Assembly: GCA_002840355.1 (NCBI GenBank)
Contig: PHAL01000005.1
Span: forward strand, 60,929 to 124,928
Reading direction: 5' to 3'
DNA length: 64,000 nucleotides
Origin: Elusimicrobia bacterium HGW-Elusimicrobia-3
Lineage (GTDB): Bacteria > Elusimicrobiota > Elusimicrobia > Elusimicrobiales > UBA9959
Positions 25,645 to 33,575 of this stretch are shown here, one piece after another; within the stretch, counting starts at the first letter, position 1; every line of letters starts with the position of its first letter. A program made the position numbers and the translations under genes. The notes below the pieces were generated by a model. It saw nothing but the letters and a program-made list of their open reading frames with translations. It was not told the DNA's origin and did no database searches.

Positions 25645-26909
25645 ATCGTTATCTTGTCCGCGCCCATATATTTGCGCAGGACCTCCGGCACCGTCACGGT
25701 GCCGTCGGCCTGCTGGAACTGCTCGAGGATGGCCGGGAACAGCCGGCTGGTGGCCATGCAGGAGCCGTTGAGGGTGTGCAGCAGTTCGTTCTTGCCGGTG
25801 GCGGCGCGCTTGAAGCGCATGCCGCCGCGGCGGGCCTGGTAGTCGTGGGCGTTGGAGACCGAGCTGACTTCCTTGTAGCCCTTCATGCTGGGGATCCAGA
25901 CCTCGATATCGTAAGTGCGGGCCATGCTGGCGCTGCAGTCCTTGGCAGCCAGCTTGACCAGCCGGTAATGCAGACCCAGTTTTTGCATGACGGCCTCGAC
26001 GTGGCCGACCATCTCGTCGAAGGACTTCTGCGAATCCTCGGGCCTGGCGAACTGTATCAGTTCCACTTTGTTGAACTGGTGGCCGCGTATCATGCCGCGC
26101 TCGTTGGCGCCGTAGCCGCCGGCTTCCTTGCGGTAGCAGGGGGTGTAGGCGAAATATTTCCTGGGCAGGTCTTCCTCTTTGAGGATCTCGTCGCGGTGCA
26201 GGCTGATCAGCGCGGTCTCGGCCGTCGGGAGCAGGAACTGCGTCTTGTCCTCGGGCCCGGCCAGCAGGAACACGTCGTCCTTGAACTTGGGGAACTGCCC
26301 GGCGGTATAGCCGCACTCGTAGTTGAGGATATGCGGCGGCAGCGTGAAGGAATAGCCGTTGGCCAGATGCGTCTCCACGAAGAGGTTCATCAGCGCCCAT
26401 TCCAGGCGCGCGCCCAGGTCGCGGTAGACCCAGAACCCCGCGCCGCCCAGCTTGGCGCCGCGCTCGTAGTCCACCAGGCCGAGGTCTTTACATAGCTCTA
26501 TGTGCGCCTTGGCCGAGAAATTGAATTCGGGTTTGGCCCCCCACTCGCGCAGCACCTCGTTGTGCTCCTTGCCGCCGCCGACGACGTCGTCGGCGGGCAG
26601 GTTGGGCAGTTCGGCCATCAGCACGGAGAGCTGCGCTTCCACGGCGGCCGCTTCGGAGTCCAGCGCCTTCACCCGGGCGGAGATCTCTTTCATCTCGGCG
26701 AAGACGGCCTGCTGCGCGTCCTTCGCGAGCTGCTTGACGCTCGCGGAGGCGGCGTTCTTCTTCATCTTGAGGGCGTCGGCCTCCACGATGAGTTCGCGGC
26801 GCTTGCGGTCCAGCGCCAGCACCGGCTCGAGGTCCACGGCGTCGAGGCGCTTGAGCAGCGCCTGCCTGACCTTTTCGGGGTTGGTCCTGATGAGATTAAT
26901 GTCCAGCAT
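25641..26909 (-). CDS. serS: Serine--tRNA ligase
   Basis: A 422-residue class II synthetase. The N-terminal coiled-coil arm (about 25-110) binds tRNA-Ser. The catalytic core has motif 2 (ARTYDIEVWIP region) and motif 3 (GSCMATSRLFPAILEQFQ). Length and layout match bacterial SerRS. GGAG precedes the ATG. It shares an ATGA overlap with the TPR gene downstream. Confidence 0.96.
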   Translation of the reverse strand: MLDINLIRTNPEKVRQALLKRLDAVDLEPVLALDRKRRELIVEADALKMKKNAASASVKQLAKDAQQAVFAEMKEISARVKALDSEAAAVEAQLSVLMAELPNLPADDVVGGGKEHNEVLREWGAKPEFNFSAKAHIELCKDLGLVDYERGAKLGGAGFWVYRDLGARLEWALMNLFVETHLANGYSFTLPPHILNYECGYTAGQFPKFKDDVFLLAGPEDKTQFLLPTAETALISLHRDEILKEEDLPRKYFAYTPCYRKEAGGYGANERGMIRGHQFNKVELIQFARPEDSQKSFDEMVGHVEAVMQKLGLHYRLVKLAAKDCSASMARTYDIEVWIPSMKGYKEVSSVSNAHDYQARRGGMRFKRAATGKNELLHTLNGSCMATSRLFPAILEQFQQADGTVTVPEVLRKYMGADKITI

Positions 26910-26945
26910 GTGTTGCTCCGTGGCCTGGCCCGCGGCGAACCGGGG

Positions 26946-27476
26946 TCAGGGCCTGCCTATTTCGATGACCGCTTCGCGGATAATGGCGGCGGGTTCGTCC
27001 CCCTGGCGGGGGCCGGCCATGACCTCCAGCTTGAGGGCCGTCGGCGAAAAACCGCTGTTCCTAAGCTTGTTCAGCTGGTTCTGCAGTTCGAAGCGTATTA
27101 TCCTGGCCTGACGCTCGGAGACGGCGCCCACCTTGGAGACGCGCACCTCCTCGACGTAGTAGGGCACGCACCAGAAAGCCTTGTCGGCGGGGTCGCCGTT
27201 CTTGAGCAGGCGCAGGCTGAGCACGTAGCGCAGCACCACGCCCTCGGCGGCTTTGGGCGCCTTGTTGCGCAGCGTGACCAGCGCGCGCAGGTAATCGGTG
27301 AATTTTACGGCCGGGTCGGCGCGCAGCTGCGCGACGGGGGCGTAGGGGGTGCGGTCCTTGCCGGCCAGCTTGGAGATCTCCCAGTCGATCTTGACGACTT
27401 CCACCTGGGCGGCCAGCGGCGCGGCGGACAGCAGGAAGGAGCAGAAGAGCAGGAACGGCAGCGGGGTCTTTATCAT
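26946..27476 (-). CDS. Secreted protein of unknown function
   Basis: A 176-residue protein with a clear signal peptide (TPLPFLLFCSFLLSAAPLAAQ). The mature part is beta-rich (VEVVKIDWEISKLAG, VVLRYVLSLRLLKN, FWCVPYYVEEVRV) and reads like a single immunoglobulin-like or Ig-fold domain describing a comparison of residues around one Cys. No family is recognised. It stands between the CheC-like gene and serS on the same strand with short gaps. Confidence 0.55.
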   Translation of the reverse strand: MIKTPLPFLLFCSFLLSAAPLAAQVEVVKIDWEISKLAGKDRTPYAPVAQLRADPAVKFTDYLRALVTLRNKAPKAAEGVVLRYVLSLRLLKNGDPADKAFWCVPYYVEEVRVSKVGAVSERQARIIRFELQNQLNKLRNSGFSPTALKLEVMAGPRQGDEPAAIIREAVIEIGRP

Positions 27477-27504
27477 GTTGTTCTCCGTAACTGTGAAAAC
27501 GATA

Positions 27505-28107
27505 TTAGCCGGCTTCGGGCGAGGCTTCGAGGGCGGTTTCCAGTTCCGCCGGGATCACGGCTATCACCTCGGCGCCGGCCTCGCTGCCGTCGAAGGTGAG
27601 ATTCAGCGACACCGAGATCACCCCGTGCCGGCCCGGCTTCTCCATCGAAGCCCAAAGGGCCTCCAGCAGCGAGGGCACCTCGCCCTGCACGCACCTGGGC
27701 ACCGACGGCAGGAACTGCCGGTTCAGCGTCCCCGACAGGGCCCCCGCAAGCGAATTCAGGATGATGTTGCCCATCTCGGAGAGCAGCAGCTCGTGCGCCT
27801 GGCTGAGCTTGGGCAGCTTGGAAAAAGAAAAACCGAGGAACGCGCGCGACAGCGTTTCGGCGTCGTCGGGCCTGAAGACCACCATCGCGCTGAAAGGGTA
27901 GTCCCCCCTCACGTCGAAGTACACCGCGGCCCCCACGCGCTCCGCCCCGGCGGCGCGCTCGCGGGCCGCCTCCGACATGCTGCGCGTCGTGACCGCCACG
28001 GAGCCCACGCTCCATTTGCCGGTGGAAAGGCGCGACAGCCTGGAGACGCACTTCAGCATGCTATCCCTGGCTACGCGCTCCAGTATTTTCCCGGCGTTCT
28101 GTCCCAT
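27505..28107 (-). CDS. CheC/CheX-like chemotaxis phosphatase
   Basis: A 200-residue protein with the CheC-type phosphatase signature: SEMGNIILNSLAGALSG, where Glu and Asn of the E-x2-N motif act in CheY dephosphorylation, followed by LPSVP. CheC proteins usually have two such motifs and CheX one; here one is clear. The gene starts directly after the receiver gene (TGA then ATG), so the two probably work as a receiver/phosphatase pair. No CheA, CheW or receptor genes are in the window. Confidence 0.7.
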   Translation of the reverse strand: MGQNAGKILERVARDSMLKCVSRLSRLSTGKWSVGSVAVTTRSMSEAARERAAGAERVGAAVYFDVRGDYPFSAMVVFRPDDAETLSRAFLGFSFSKLPKLSQAHELLLSEMGNIILNSLAGALSGTLNRQFLPSVPRCVQGEVPSLLEALWASMEKPGRHGVISVSLNLTFDGSEAGAEVIAVIPAELETALEASPEAG

Positions 28108-28461
28108 TCAGGCAAGGCTTTTCATCAGCGTCTTGAAATCTTCGAAAGAGAACGGCTTGCGCAGTATCGCGCTCACGCCCTTGTCGGAGAGGCGGCGGTC
28201 TATCTCGTCCTGTTCCACCGCCGTCACCACCACCACCCGCGCGGCCGGGTCCAGCGCCCGCAGGTCGCCGAGTATCTCCACGCCCGAGCGGCCGGGCAGG
28301 ATCAGGTCCAGAAAGACCACGTCCGGCTTGCTCTCGCCGTACAACCTGACGGCCGCCGCGCCGTCCTCGGCTTCCGCCACCACCTCGTGCCCCAGCTTCT
28401 CCAGCAGGGACTTTATCGTGTACCGCGTCAGCGCGTTGTCGTCTACGAGCAGAACTTTCAT
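28108..28461 (-). CDS. Single-domain response regulator (CheY-like)
   Basis: A 117-residue receiver domain: acidic pair VDDN at the front, phosphorylated Asp in VFLDLILPG, Thr in VVTAV and Lys in LRKPF. No output domain follows, so it signals by protein contact. It lies immediately before a CheC-like phosphatase gene. The sensor kinase is not in the window. Confidence 0.9.
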   Translation of the reverse strand: MKVLLVDDNALTRYTIKSLLEKLGHEVVAEAEDGAAAVRLYGESKPDVVFLDLILPGRSGVEILGDLRALDPAARVVVVTAVEQDEIDRRLSDKGVSAILRKPFSFEDFKTLMKSLA

Positions 28462-28476
28462 ACTCCCCCCTTTAGG

Positions 28477-28518
28477 GTAAAACGCGCCGGGGCCAAACCC
28501 CCGCTTGCCCCCGGCGCG
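28477..28518 (-). terminator. Terminator after metK
   Basis: On the minus strand CGCGCCGGGG and CCCCGGCGCG form a 10-bp stem (28518-28509 and 28492-28483) followed by TTTTA. It lies between metK and the receiver gene. Confidence 0.65.
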
Positions 28519-28532
28519 CAGGAACCTTTAAA

Positions 28533-29732
28533 CTAGCAGCAGCAGCAGTCGCACTCCGCCTTGGGGGCGGCGCCGGCCTTCTTGGCCAGGGCGGCGGCCA
28601 TGTCGGTCTTCTCCCAGGCGAAACCGGCGCGGCCGAAGTGGCCGTAAGCGGCGGTCTTGCGGAAGACGGGCGCGCGCAGCTTCAGCGTCTCGATGATGCC
28701 CTTGGGCGTCAGCTTGAACAGCGAGCGTACTATCTTCACCAGGCTCTCGTCGGCCACCAGGCCCGTGCCGTGGGTGTCGACGTAGAGGCCCACCGGCTCG
28801 GCCACACCGATGGCGTAGGCCAGCTGCACGGTGCACTCGCGGGCGAGCTTGGCCGCCACGATGTTCTTGGCGATATAGCGGGCCATGTAGGCCGCGGAGC
28901 GGTCCACCTTCGTCGGATCCTTGCCGCTGAACGCGCCGCCGCCGTGCGGGGCCACGCCGCCGTAGGTGTCCACGATGATCTTGCGGCCGGTCACGCCGGC
29001 GTCGCTCTGCGGGCCGCCGACCACGAACTTGCCGGTGGGGTTGATGTAGATCTTGGTGTTCTTGTCCATCAGCCGCTTGTCGATGATGGGCGTTATGACG
29101 GCTTCGATGATCTCGCGGCGGGATTTCTCCGTTATCTGGTGGCCGGATTTATCGAGGATCTCCTCGGTGTGCTGGGAGGAGACCACGATGTTCTCTATGC
29201 GGACCGGCTTGCCGTCGTGGTACTCCACGGTCACCTGGCTCTTGCCGTCCGGGCCGAGGTAGGGGAGGATATTCTTTTTGCGGACCTCGGCGAGGCGCAT
29301 CGAGAGGCGCTGCGCCAGCTGCAGCGGCAGCGGCATCAGCTCCGGGGTCTCGTCGGAAGCGTAGCCCACCATCAGGCCCTGGTCGCCGGCGCCGCCGGTG
29401 TCCACGCCCTGGGCGATGTCGGGGCTCTGGCGGCCGATCACGTTGATGACGGCGCAGGTCTCGTAGTTGAAGCCGTACTTGGCGTGGGTGTAGCCGATGT
29501 CCTTGACGACCTGGCGCACCAGGCTGTCCACGTCGACATAGGTCTTGGTGGTGATCTCGCCGCCCACCACCACCATGCCGCGGGTGATGAAGGTCTCGCA
29601 GGCCACGCGGCCCATCTTGTCGTCCTTCAGGATGGCGTCGAGGACCGCGTCCGAGATCTGGTCGCAGACCTTGTCGGGGTGTCCCTCGGTCACCGATTCC
29701 GAGCTTACGAAACGCTTGCCTTTAAAGTTCAT
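28533..29732 (-). CDS. metK: S-adenosylmethionine synthase with Cys-rich C-terminus
   Basis: A 399-residue MetK of normal length with the signatures [32 protein letters not shown] and the P-loop-like [19 protein letters not shown]. It makes SAM from Met and ATP, the cofactor of the radical SAM and methyltransferase genes in this window. The odd part is the last six residues, CDCCCC, encoded by a run of TGC codons just before the stop; the common MetK C-terminus lacks this. GGAGG precedes the ATG. A SAM riboswitch is not seen in the short leader. Confidence 0.96.
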   Translation of the reverse strand: MNFKGKRFVSSESVTEGHPDKVCDQISDAVLDAILKDDKMGRVACETFITRGMVVVGGEITTKTYVDVDSLVRQVVKDIGYTHAKYGFNYETCAVINVIGRQSPDIAQGVDTGGAGDQGLMVGYASDETPELMPLPLQLAQRLSMRLAEVRKKNILPYLGPDGKSQVTVEYHDGKPVRIENIVVSSQHTEEILDKSGHQITEKSRREIIEAVITPIIDKRLMDKNTKIYINPTGKFVVGGPQSDAGVTGRKIIVDTYGGVAPHGGGAFSGKDPTKVDRSAAYMARYIAKNIVAAKLARECTVQLAYAIGVAEPVGLYVDTHGTGLVADESLVKIVRSLFKLTPKGIIETLKLRAPVFRKTAAYGHFGRAGFAWEKTDMAAALAKKAGAAPKAECDCCCC

Positions 29733-29769
29733 GTTGTTTTCCTCCGTTTACCCTTCAAATTATCCTTAA

Positions 29770-29778
29770 ATTATACCA
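29770..29778 (-). promoter_or_regulatory. Extended -10 promoter for metK
   Basis: On the minus strand TGG-TATAAT (29778-29770) matches an extended -10 element. No -35 box is needed or seen. The leader would be about 30 nt and ends in GGAGG. Confidence 0.5.
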
Positions 29779-29796
29779 ATTTCCCCGCCGCGGCCC

Positions 29797-31206
29797 CTAC
29801 TTCTGATCTATCAGCTTGAAAGCCAGGTCCAGAAACTTCTTTGTGTTCTCCTGGGTCTCGGTCTCGGCGTAGGTGCGCAGTAGCGGCTCGGTGCCGGACG
29901 GGCGCATCAGCACCCACCAGTCGTTGTCGAGCACGATCTTCAGGCCGTCTATCGTGTTGGTCTCCGTGATCTTGTGGCCCAGCAGGATCTTGGGCAGCTT
30001 CTTCTTGATCTTCACCGCGAAGGAGTGCTTGTTGGGGATGGCCTTCTCCAGCTTGAAGTCCCGGCGGACGAAGGCCGACTTGCCGTACTTCTTCTCTATG
30101 CCGGCGTACAGCTCCGACACGGTCTTGCCGGTCTTGACCGCCATGTCCATGAAGAACAGCGTGGTCAGCGCGCCGTCGCGCTCGGGCAGGTTGCCCTTCC
30201 AGGTGTAGCCGCCGGACTCTTCCACGCCGAACGTGACGTCCTCGTTGAGCATCTTCTCGGCGATATACTTGAAACCCACCAGCGTTTCCTCGAAAGGGAG
30301 GTTCACCGCGCGCGCTATGCGCTTGGTCAGGTAGCCCATGCTTACGGCCTGCGCCACCTTGCCCTTGTATTTGCCGGTGGCGAGCAAATGCTCCAGGATG
30401 AGCGGCGCGATCTGGCAGGGGGTCATGTAGACGCCCTTGTCGGAGACCAGGGCGAAGCGGTCGGCGTCGCCGTCGAGCGCCACGCCGAACAGCGCCTTGT
30501 GCTTCTTCACGGCGGCCACGAGCTCCTGCAGGTTCTTCTCCACCGGCTCGGGGGCCATGCCGCCGAACAGCGGGTCGTGGCTGTCGCGGATCTTGATGAT
30601 GTTCTTGGAATTGAAGAGCGAGGCGGTCTCGGCGCCGGCGCCGTGCATGAAGTCTATGACCACCGGGCCGGACAGCTTGGCCAGCACCTTGGCGGCATTG
30701 ATGCGGGAGTTGAGGTAGTCGAGGTAGGCGGGGCGGAAGTCCTTCACGGGCACCTGCACGCCGTTGGTCTTCATCGGCACGGCCTTGGCCACGTAGTTCT
30801 CGATGTCGGCGGTGACGGCGGGCGGGGCGGAGCGGCCGTTCTGCTTTACCTTGATGCCGTTGTAGTGGTGGTCGTTGTGGCTGGCGGTGATCACCACCCC
30901 CATGCCGTAGCCCTTGGCGGTCAGCAGGCTGACGGCCGGCGTGGGCAGCGGCGTGGAGCTCAGCGTGACGTTGAGGCCGTTGGCGGCCAGCACCTCGGCC
31001 AGGGTCCGGGCGAAGCGGTCCGACATGAAGCGCCGGTCGTAGCCCACGGCGATGGTGGGCTTCTCGGTACGCATGTACTTGTAGGCGACGTAGTCGGCCA
31101 TGCCCTGCGCGGTCTTGCGCACTATGTCGTAGGTAAAATCCTTGGCGATGATGCCGCGGAAACCGTCCGTGCCGAAAGAAACGTGGTTTGGCTGGTGGGA
31201 GCTCAT
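29797..31206 (-). CDS. Phosphoglucomutase/phosphomannomutase family protein
   Basis: A 469-residue alpha-D-phosphohexomutase. Visible motifs: FGTDGFRGI at the front, VITASHNDHHYNG with the phospho-Ser, the metal loop DGDADRFAL, the sugar-binding GVEESGG and the phosphate-binding MRPSGTEPLLRTY near the end. It moves phosphate between C6 and C1 of a hexose or hexosamine; the exact sugar cannot be told from sequence alone. It has its own promoter. Confidence 0.9.
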   Translation of the reverse strand: MSSHQPNHVSFGTDGFRGIIAKDFTYDIVRKTAQGMADYVAYKYMRTEKPTIAVGYDRRFMSDRFARTLAEVLAANGLNVTLSSTPLPTPAVSLLTAKGYGMGVVITASHNDHHYNGIKVKQNGRSAPPAVTADIENYVAKAVPMKTNGVQVPVKDFRPAYLDYLNSRINAAKVLAKLSGPVVIDFMHGAGAETASLFNSKNIIKIRDSHDPLFGGMAPEPVEKNLQELVAAVKKHKALFGVALDGDADRFALVSDKGVYMTPCQIAPLILEHLLATGKYKGKVAQAVSMGYLTKRIARAVNLPFEETLVGFKYIAEKMLNEDVTFGVEESGGYTWKGNLPERDGALTTLFFMDMAVKTGKTVSELYAGIEKKYGKSAFVRRDFKLEKAIPNKHSFAVKIKKKLPKILLGHKITETNTIDGLKIVLDNDWWVLMRPSGTEPLLRTYAETETQENTKKFLDLAFKLIDQK

Positions 31207-31264
31207 GCAGTCCTCTCTTTATACCGATAGGCCGGCCTCGGCCGGAACCTTCCGAAGGATATAT

Positions 31265-31293
31265 ATAATAATAAATTAAAGGGTAGAACTCAA
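31265..31293 (-). promoter_or_regulatory. Promoter for the phosphohexomutase gene
   Basis: Minus strand TTGAGT (31293-31288) and TATTAT (31270-31265) are separated by 17 bp. The -35 box overlaps the stop codon of the glycerate kinase gene. Confidence 0.6.
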
Positions 31294-32411
31294 ACCCGGC
31301 CCGGCCGGAGGGCGGCCAGCAGGGCCGGGGCGGCCCTGACTACCGCGGCTTCCAGCGCTACACCCGGGCGTCGGGAGGGGCCGGCTTCGATGACGCCGCG
31401 CACCCCGCGACGGGCCAGCAGGGAGCCGCCGCTCAGCGCGGAAGTGCCGCAGGCCACAATCGCCGGCACGCCAAGGCGCCTGGCGGCCGCTATGGCGGCC
31501 CCTGGCGCCTTGCCGTAGAAAGTCTGTTCGTCGAAGCGGCCCTCGCCGGTCACCAGCAGGTCCGCCCGGGCCAGCGCCCGGCCGAAACCGGCGCGTTCCA
31601 GCACATAGGCCGAACCGTCGTCGAGCTCGGCGCCGAAAAAGGCGGCCAGCCCGGCGCCCAGGCCGCCGGCGGCCGCCCCGCCGCGCAGGCGGGCCACGTC
31701 CACCCCGAGGGAACTTTTAAGCGCCCGGGCGTAATTCACGAGGGCCCGCTCCAGGAAGGCCACCTCGCGCGGGCCGGCGCCCTTTTGCGGGCCATAGACC
31801 CGGGCCGAGCCCAGGCGGCCGCACAGCGGGTTCTTAACGTCGGCCAGGCCGCGCACGGTGACGCCACGCAGCAGCCGCCTGGCGCGGCCGGGGAACACCG
31901 CGGCCAGGGAGCTCACGCCGCGCGCCCCCCGCCCAATCTCCCGCCCGCCCGCGTCCGTCAGCGAAAAGCCGAAAGCCTGCGCGCAGCCCGCGCCGCCGTC
32001 GCTGGAGGCGCTGCCGCCCAGGCCCACTATGATCTCCCTGGCCCCGGTCAGCGCGGCCGCGAGCATCAGCTGCCCCACGCCGCGGGTAGAGGCGTCCAGC
32101 GGGCGCAATTTTTCCCCGGCCAGGCGCCGCAGGCCGGCGGCCTCGGCCATCTCTATGACGGCGGTGCGCCCGGCCAGCAGCCAGCGGGCGCTCAAGCGGC
32201 CGCCGAGCGGCCCTTCCACGGAACTATTCATGAAGCGCCCGCCCAGCGCGGGGGCCAGCGCGTCCAGCAGGCCGTCGCCGCCGTCGGCAATGGGCAGGAC
32301 TTCCAGTTTAACCCCGGGGCAGGCGCGGGCCAGCGCCCGCGCCACGGCCGCCCCGGCTTGCGAGGCGGTCAAGGTGCCTTTAAAGGCGTTAGGCGCTATC
32401 AGAATTCTCAC
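31290..32411 (-). CDS. Glycerate kinase
   Basis: A 373-residue member of the GlxK/GarK glycerate kinase family: MRILIAPNAFKGTLTASQAGAAVARAL at the front, PIADGGDGLLDAL, GLGGSASSDGGAGCAQAFGF, and VTGEGRFDEQTFYGKAPGAA. It phosphorylates D-glycerate with ATP. The start codon is GTG. A TATCAT hexamer lies 7 nt upstream with no ribosome-binding site, so the mRNA is probably leaderless. Confidence 0.93.
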   Translation of the reverse strand: MRILIAPNAFKGTLTASQAGAAVARALARACPGVKLEVLPIADGGDGLLDALAPALGGRFMNSSVEGPLGGRLSARWLLAGRTAVIEMAEAAGLRRLAGEKLRPLDASTRGVGQLMLAAALTGAREIIVGLGGSASSDGGAGCAQAFGFSLTDAGGREIGRGARGVSSLAAVFPGRARRLLRGVTVRGLADVKNPLCGRLGSARVYGPQKGAGPREVAFLERALVNYARALKSSLGVDVARLRGGAAAGGLGAGLAAFFGAELDDGSAYVLERAGFGRALARADLLVTGEGRFDEQTFYGKAPGAAIAAARRLGVPAIVACGTSALSGGSLLARRGVRGVIEAGPSRRPGVALEAAVVRAAPALLAALRPGRV

Positions 32412-32418
32412 GCTCTAA

Positions 32419-32424
32419 ATGATA
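32419..32424 (-). promoter_or_regulatory. -10 element placed for a leaderless glycerate kinase mRNA
   Basis: TATCAT on the minus strand ends 7 nt before the GTG start at 32411. No -35 box is obvious. Confidence 0.4.
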
Positions 32425-32456
32425 GAATAATAAAGGCGCGCTTAGGAACGCCGCAT

Positions 32457-33113
32457 ATGGAAGAACACAAGCCAACCATCGTTTACCGCTACGGAGAGGG
32501 CCTCTACGTGAACCTCACCAACCGCTGCCCCACGGCCTGCGTCTTCTGCGTCAAGAACTCCTGGAAGATGGAATACCGCGGCAGCGACCTGAACCTGCAG
32601 GGCGCCGAACCCTCGCCGGCCGACGTGCTGGCGCTGGCCAAGGCCGAATGGGCCGCGGCCCCCTTTAAAGAATTCGTTTTCTGCGGTTACGGCGAGCCCA
32701 CGATGCGCCTGGAGGCCCTGCTGGCCTGCGCGCGCATGATCCGCAACGGCCGCGCCGAGCCCCTGCCCAGGAACCTCCGCATCCGCCTCAATACCAACGG
32801 CCTGGCCAACGCCGTCTGGGGCCGCAACGTGGTGCCCGAGATGAAGGGCCTCATAGATTCCGTGCACGTCAGCCTGAACTCGGCGGACCCGGCGCAGTGG
32901 CGCGAGCGCATGCGCCCGATGGACCCCTGGGCCGATACCGGCTTCGAAAAGGTGAAAGAATTCATCCGCGAAGCGTCGCTGCTGCTGCCGGAGACCGTGG
33001 CCTCGGTGGTGGAGGACAAGGACGTGGATCTGGCCAGGTTCCGCGGGCTGGCGGCCACGCTGGGCGCCGAAGTGCGCGTGCGGCCCCGCCTCGAGACGGA
33101 GGCCGGCAAATGA
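32457..33113 (+). CDS. Small radical SAM protein, TatD-associated type
   Basis: A 218-residue radical SAM protein with C24-x3-C28-x2-C31 in NLTNRCPTACVFC and the segment FCGYGEPTMRLEALL in place of GGEP. The wording YVNLTNRCPTACVFCVKNSW matches the compact family usually found next to or fused with TatD nucleases. No TatD gene is adjacent here. There is no SPASM region, so it is not a copy of the peptide maturase. The reaction is unknown. The start at 32457 follows AGGA; the longer upstream frame is a shadow of the glycerate kinase gene. Confidence 0.78.
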   Translation: MEEHKPTIVYRYGEGLYVNLTNRCPTACVFCVKNSWKMEYRGSDLNLQGAEPSPADVLALAKAEWAAAPFKEFVFCGYGEPTMRLEALLACARMIRNGRAEPLPRNLRIRLNTNGLANAVWGRNVVPEMKGLIDSVHVSLNSADPAQWRERMRPMDPWADTGFEKVKEFIREASLLLPETVASVVEDKDVDLARFRGLAATLGAEVRVRPRLETEAGK

Positions 33114-33574
33114 TAGAGCGCAAGTCCATGCTGCTGCTGCTGGCGGCGGCGGTGTTCGGCCTGGTCAGCGTGCCCAGCGTCATCTTCAACAACGCGATCA
33201 AGAAATATTTCAGCTTCGTCGGCCAGTGGAACGTGGCCACCATCAAGCCCTCGCGCACCGCGGTGATCCCGTCGATGCACGCCCGCGCGGACAAATCCCC
33301 GGAAGCCCCGCAGCCCGAGCTGCGCTTCGCCAAATTCACCATAAAGATAGCCGGCGCCAAGGACGTGCGGATAGCCGGCGACTTCAACAGGTGGAACCCC
33401 GAGGCCCTGGTCCTCTCCAGGAAGGACTCGAAGACCTGGGAGGCCATAGTACCGCTGCCCCCGGGCAAATATAAATACCTCTGCCGCATAGACGGGCAGG
33501 ACGTGCTGGACCCGCTGAATCCCGACACCGACATGGAGTCCGGCCGCAAAGTCTCGGTGCTTACCGTAAAATAA
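33110..33574 (+). CDS. Membrane-anchored glycogen-binding-type (CBM48-like) protein
   Basis: A 154-residue protein with an N-terminal membrane anchor (SMLLLLAAAVFGLVSVPSVIF) and a C-terminal domain like the AMPK/isoamylase glycogen-binding module: KDVRIAGDFNRWNPEALVLSRKD, TWEAIVPLPPGKYKYLCRIDG. These domains bind alpha-1,4-glucans. The ATG overlaps the stop of the radical SAM gene (ATGA). The next gene, 1 bp away, encodes a secreted protein that also has glucan-enzyme-like features. Sugar binding here is inferred. Confidence 0.75.
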   Translation: MIERKSMLLLLAAAVFGLVSVPSVIFNNAIKKYFSFVGQWNVATIKPSRTAVIPSMHARADKSPEAPQPELRFAKFTIKIAGAKDVRIAGDFNRWNPEALVLSRKDSKTWEAIVPLPPGKYKYLCRIDGQDVLDPLNPDTDMESGRKVSVLTVK

Positions 33575-33575
33575 C

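Noticed and set aside
29733..29796. SAM riboswitch upstream of metK
   Set aside because: The gap is only 64 bp and holds a promoter and ribosome-binding site. No SAM-I, SAM-II or SAM-III core fits.
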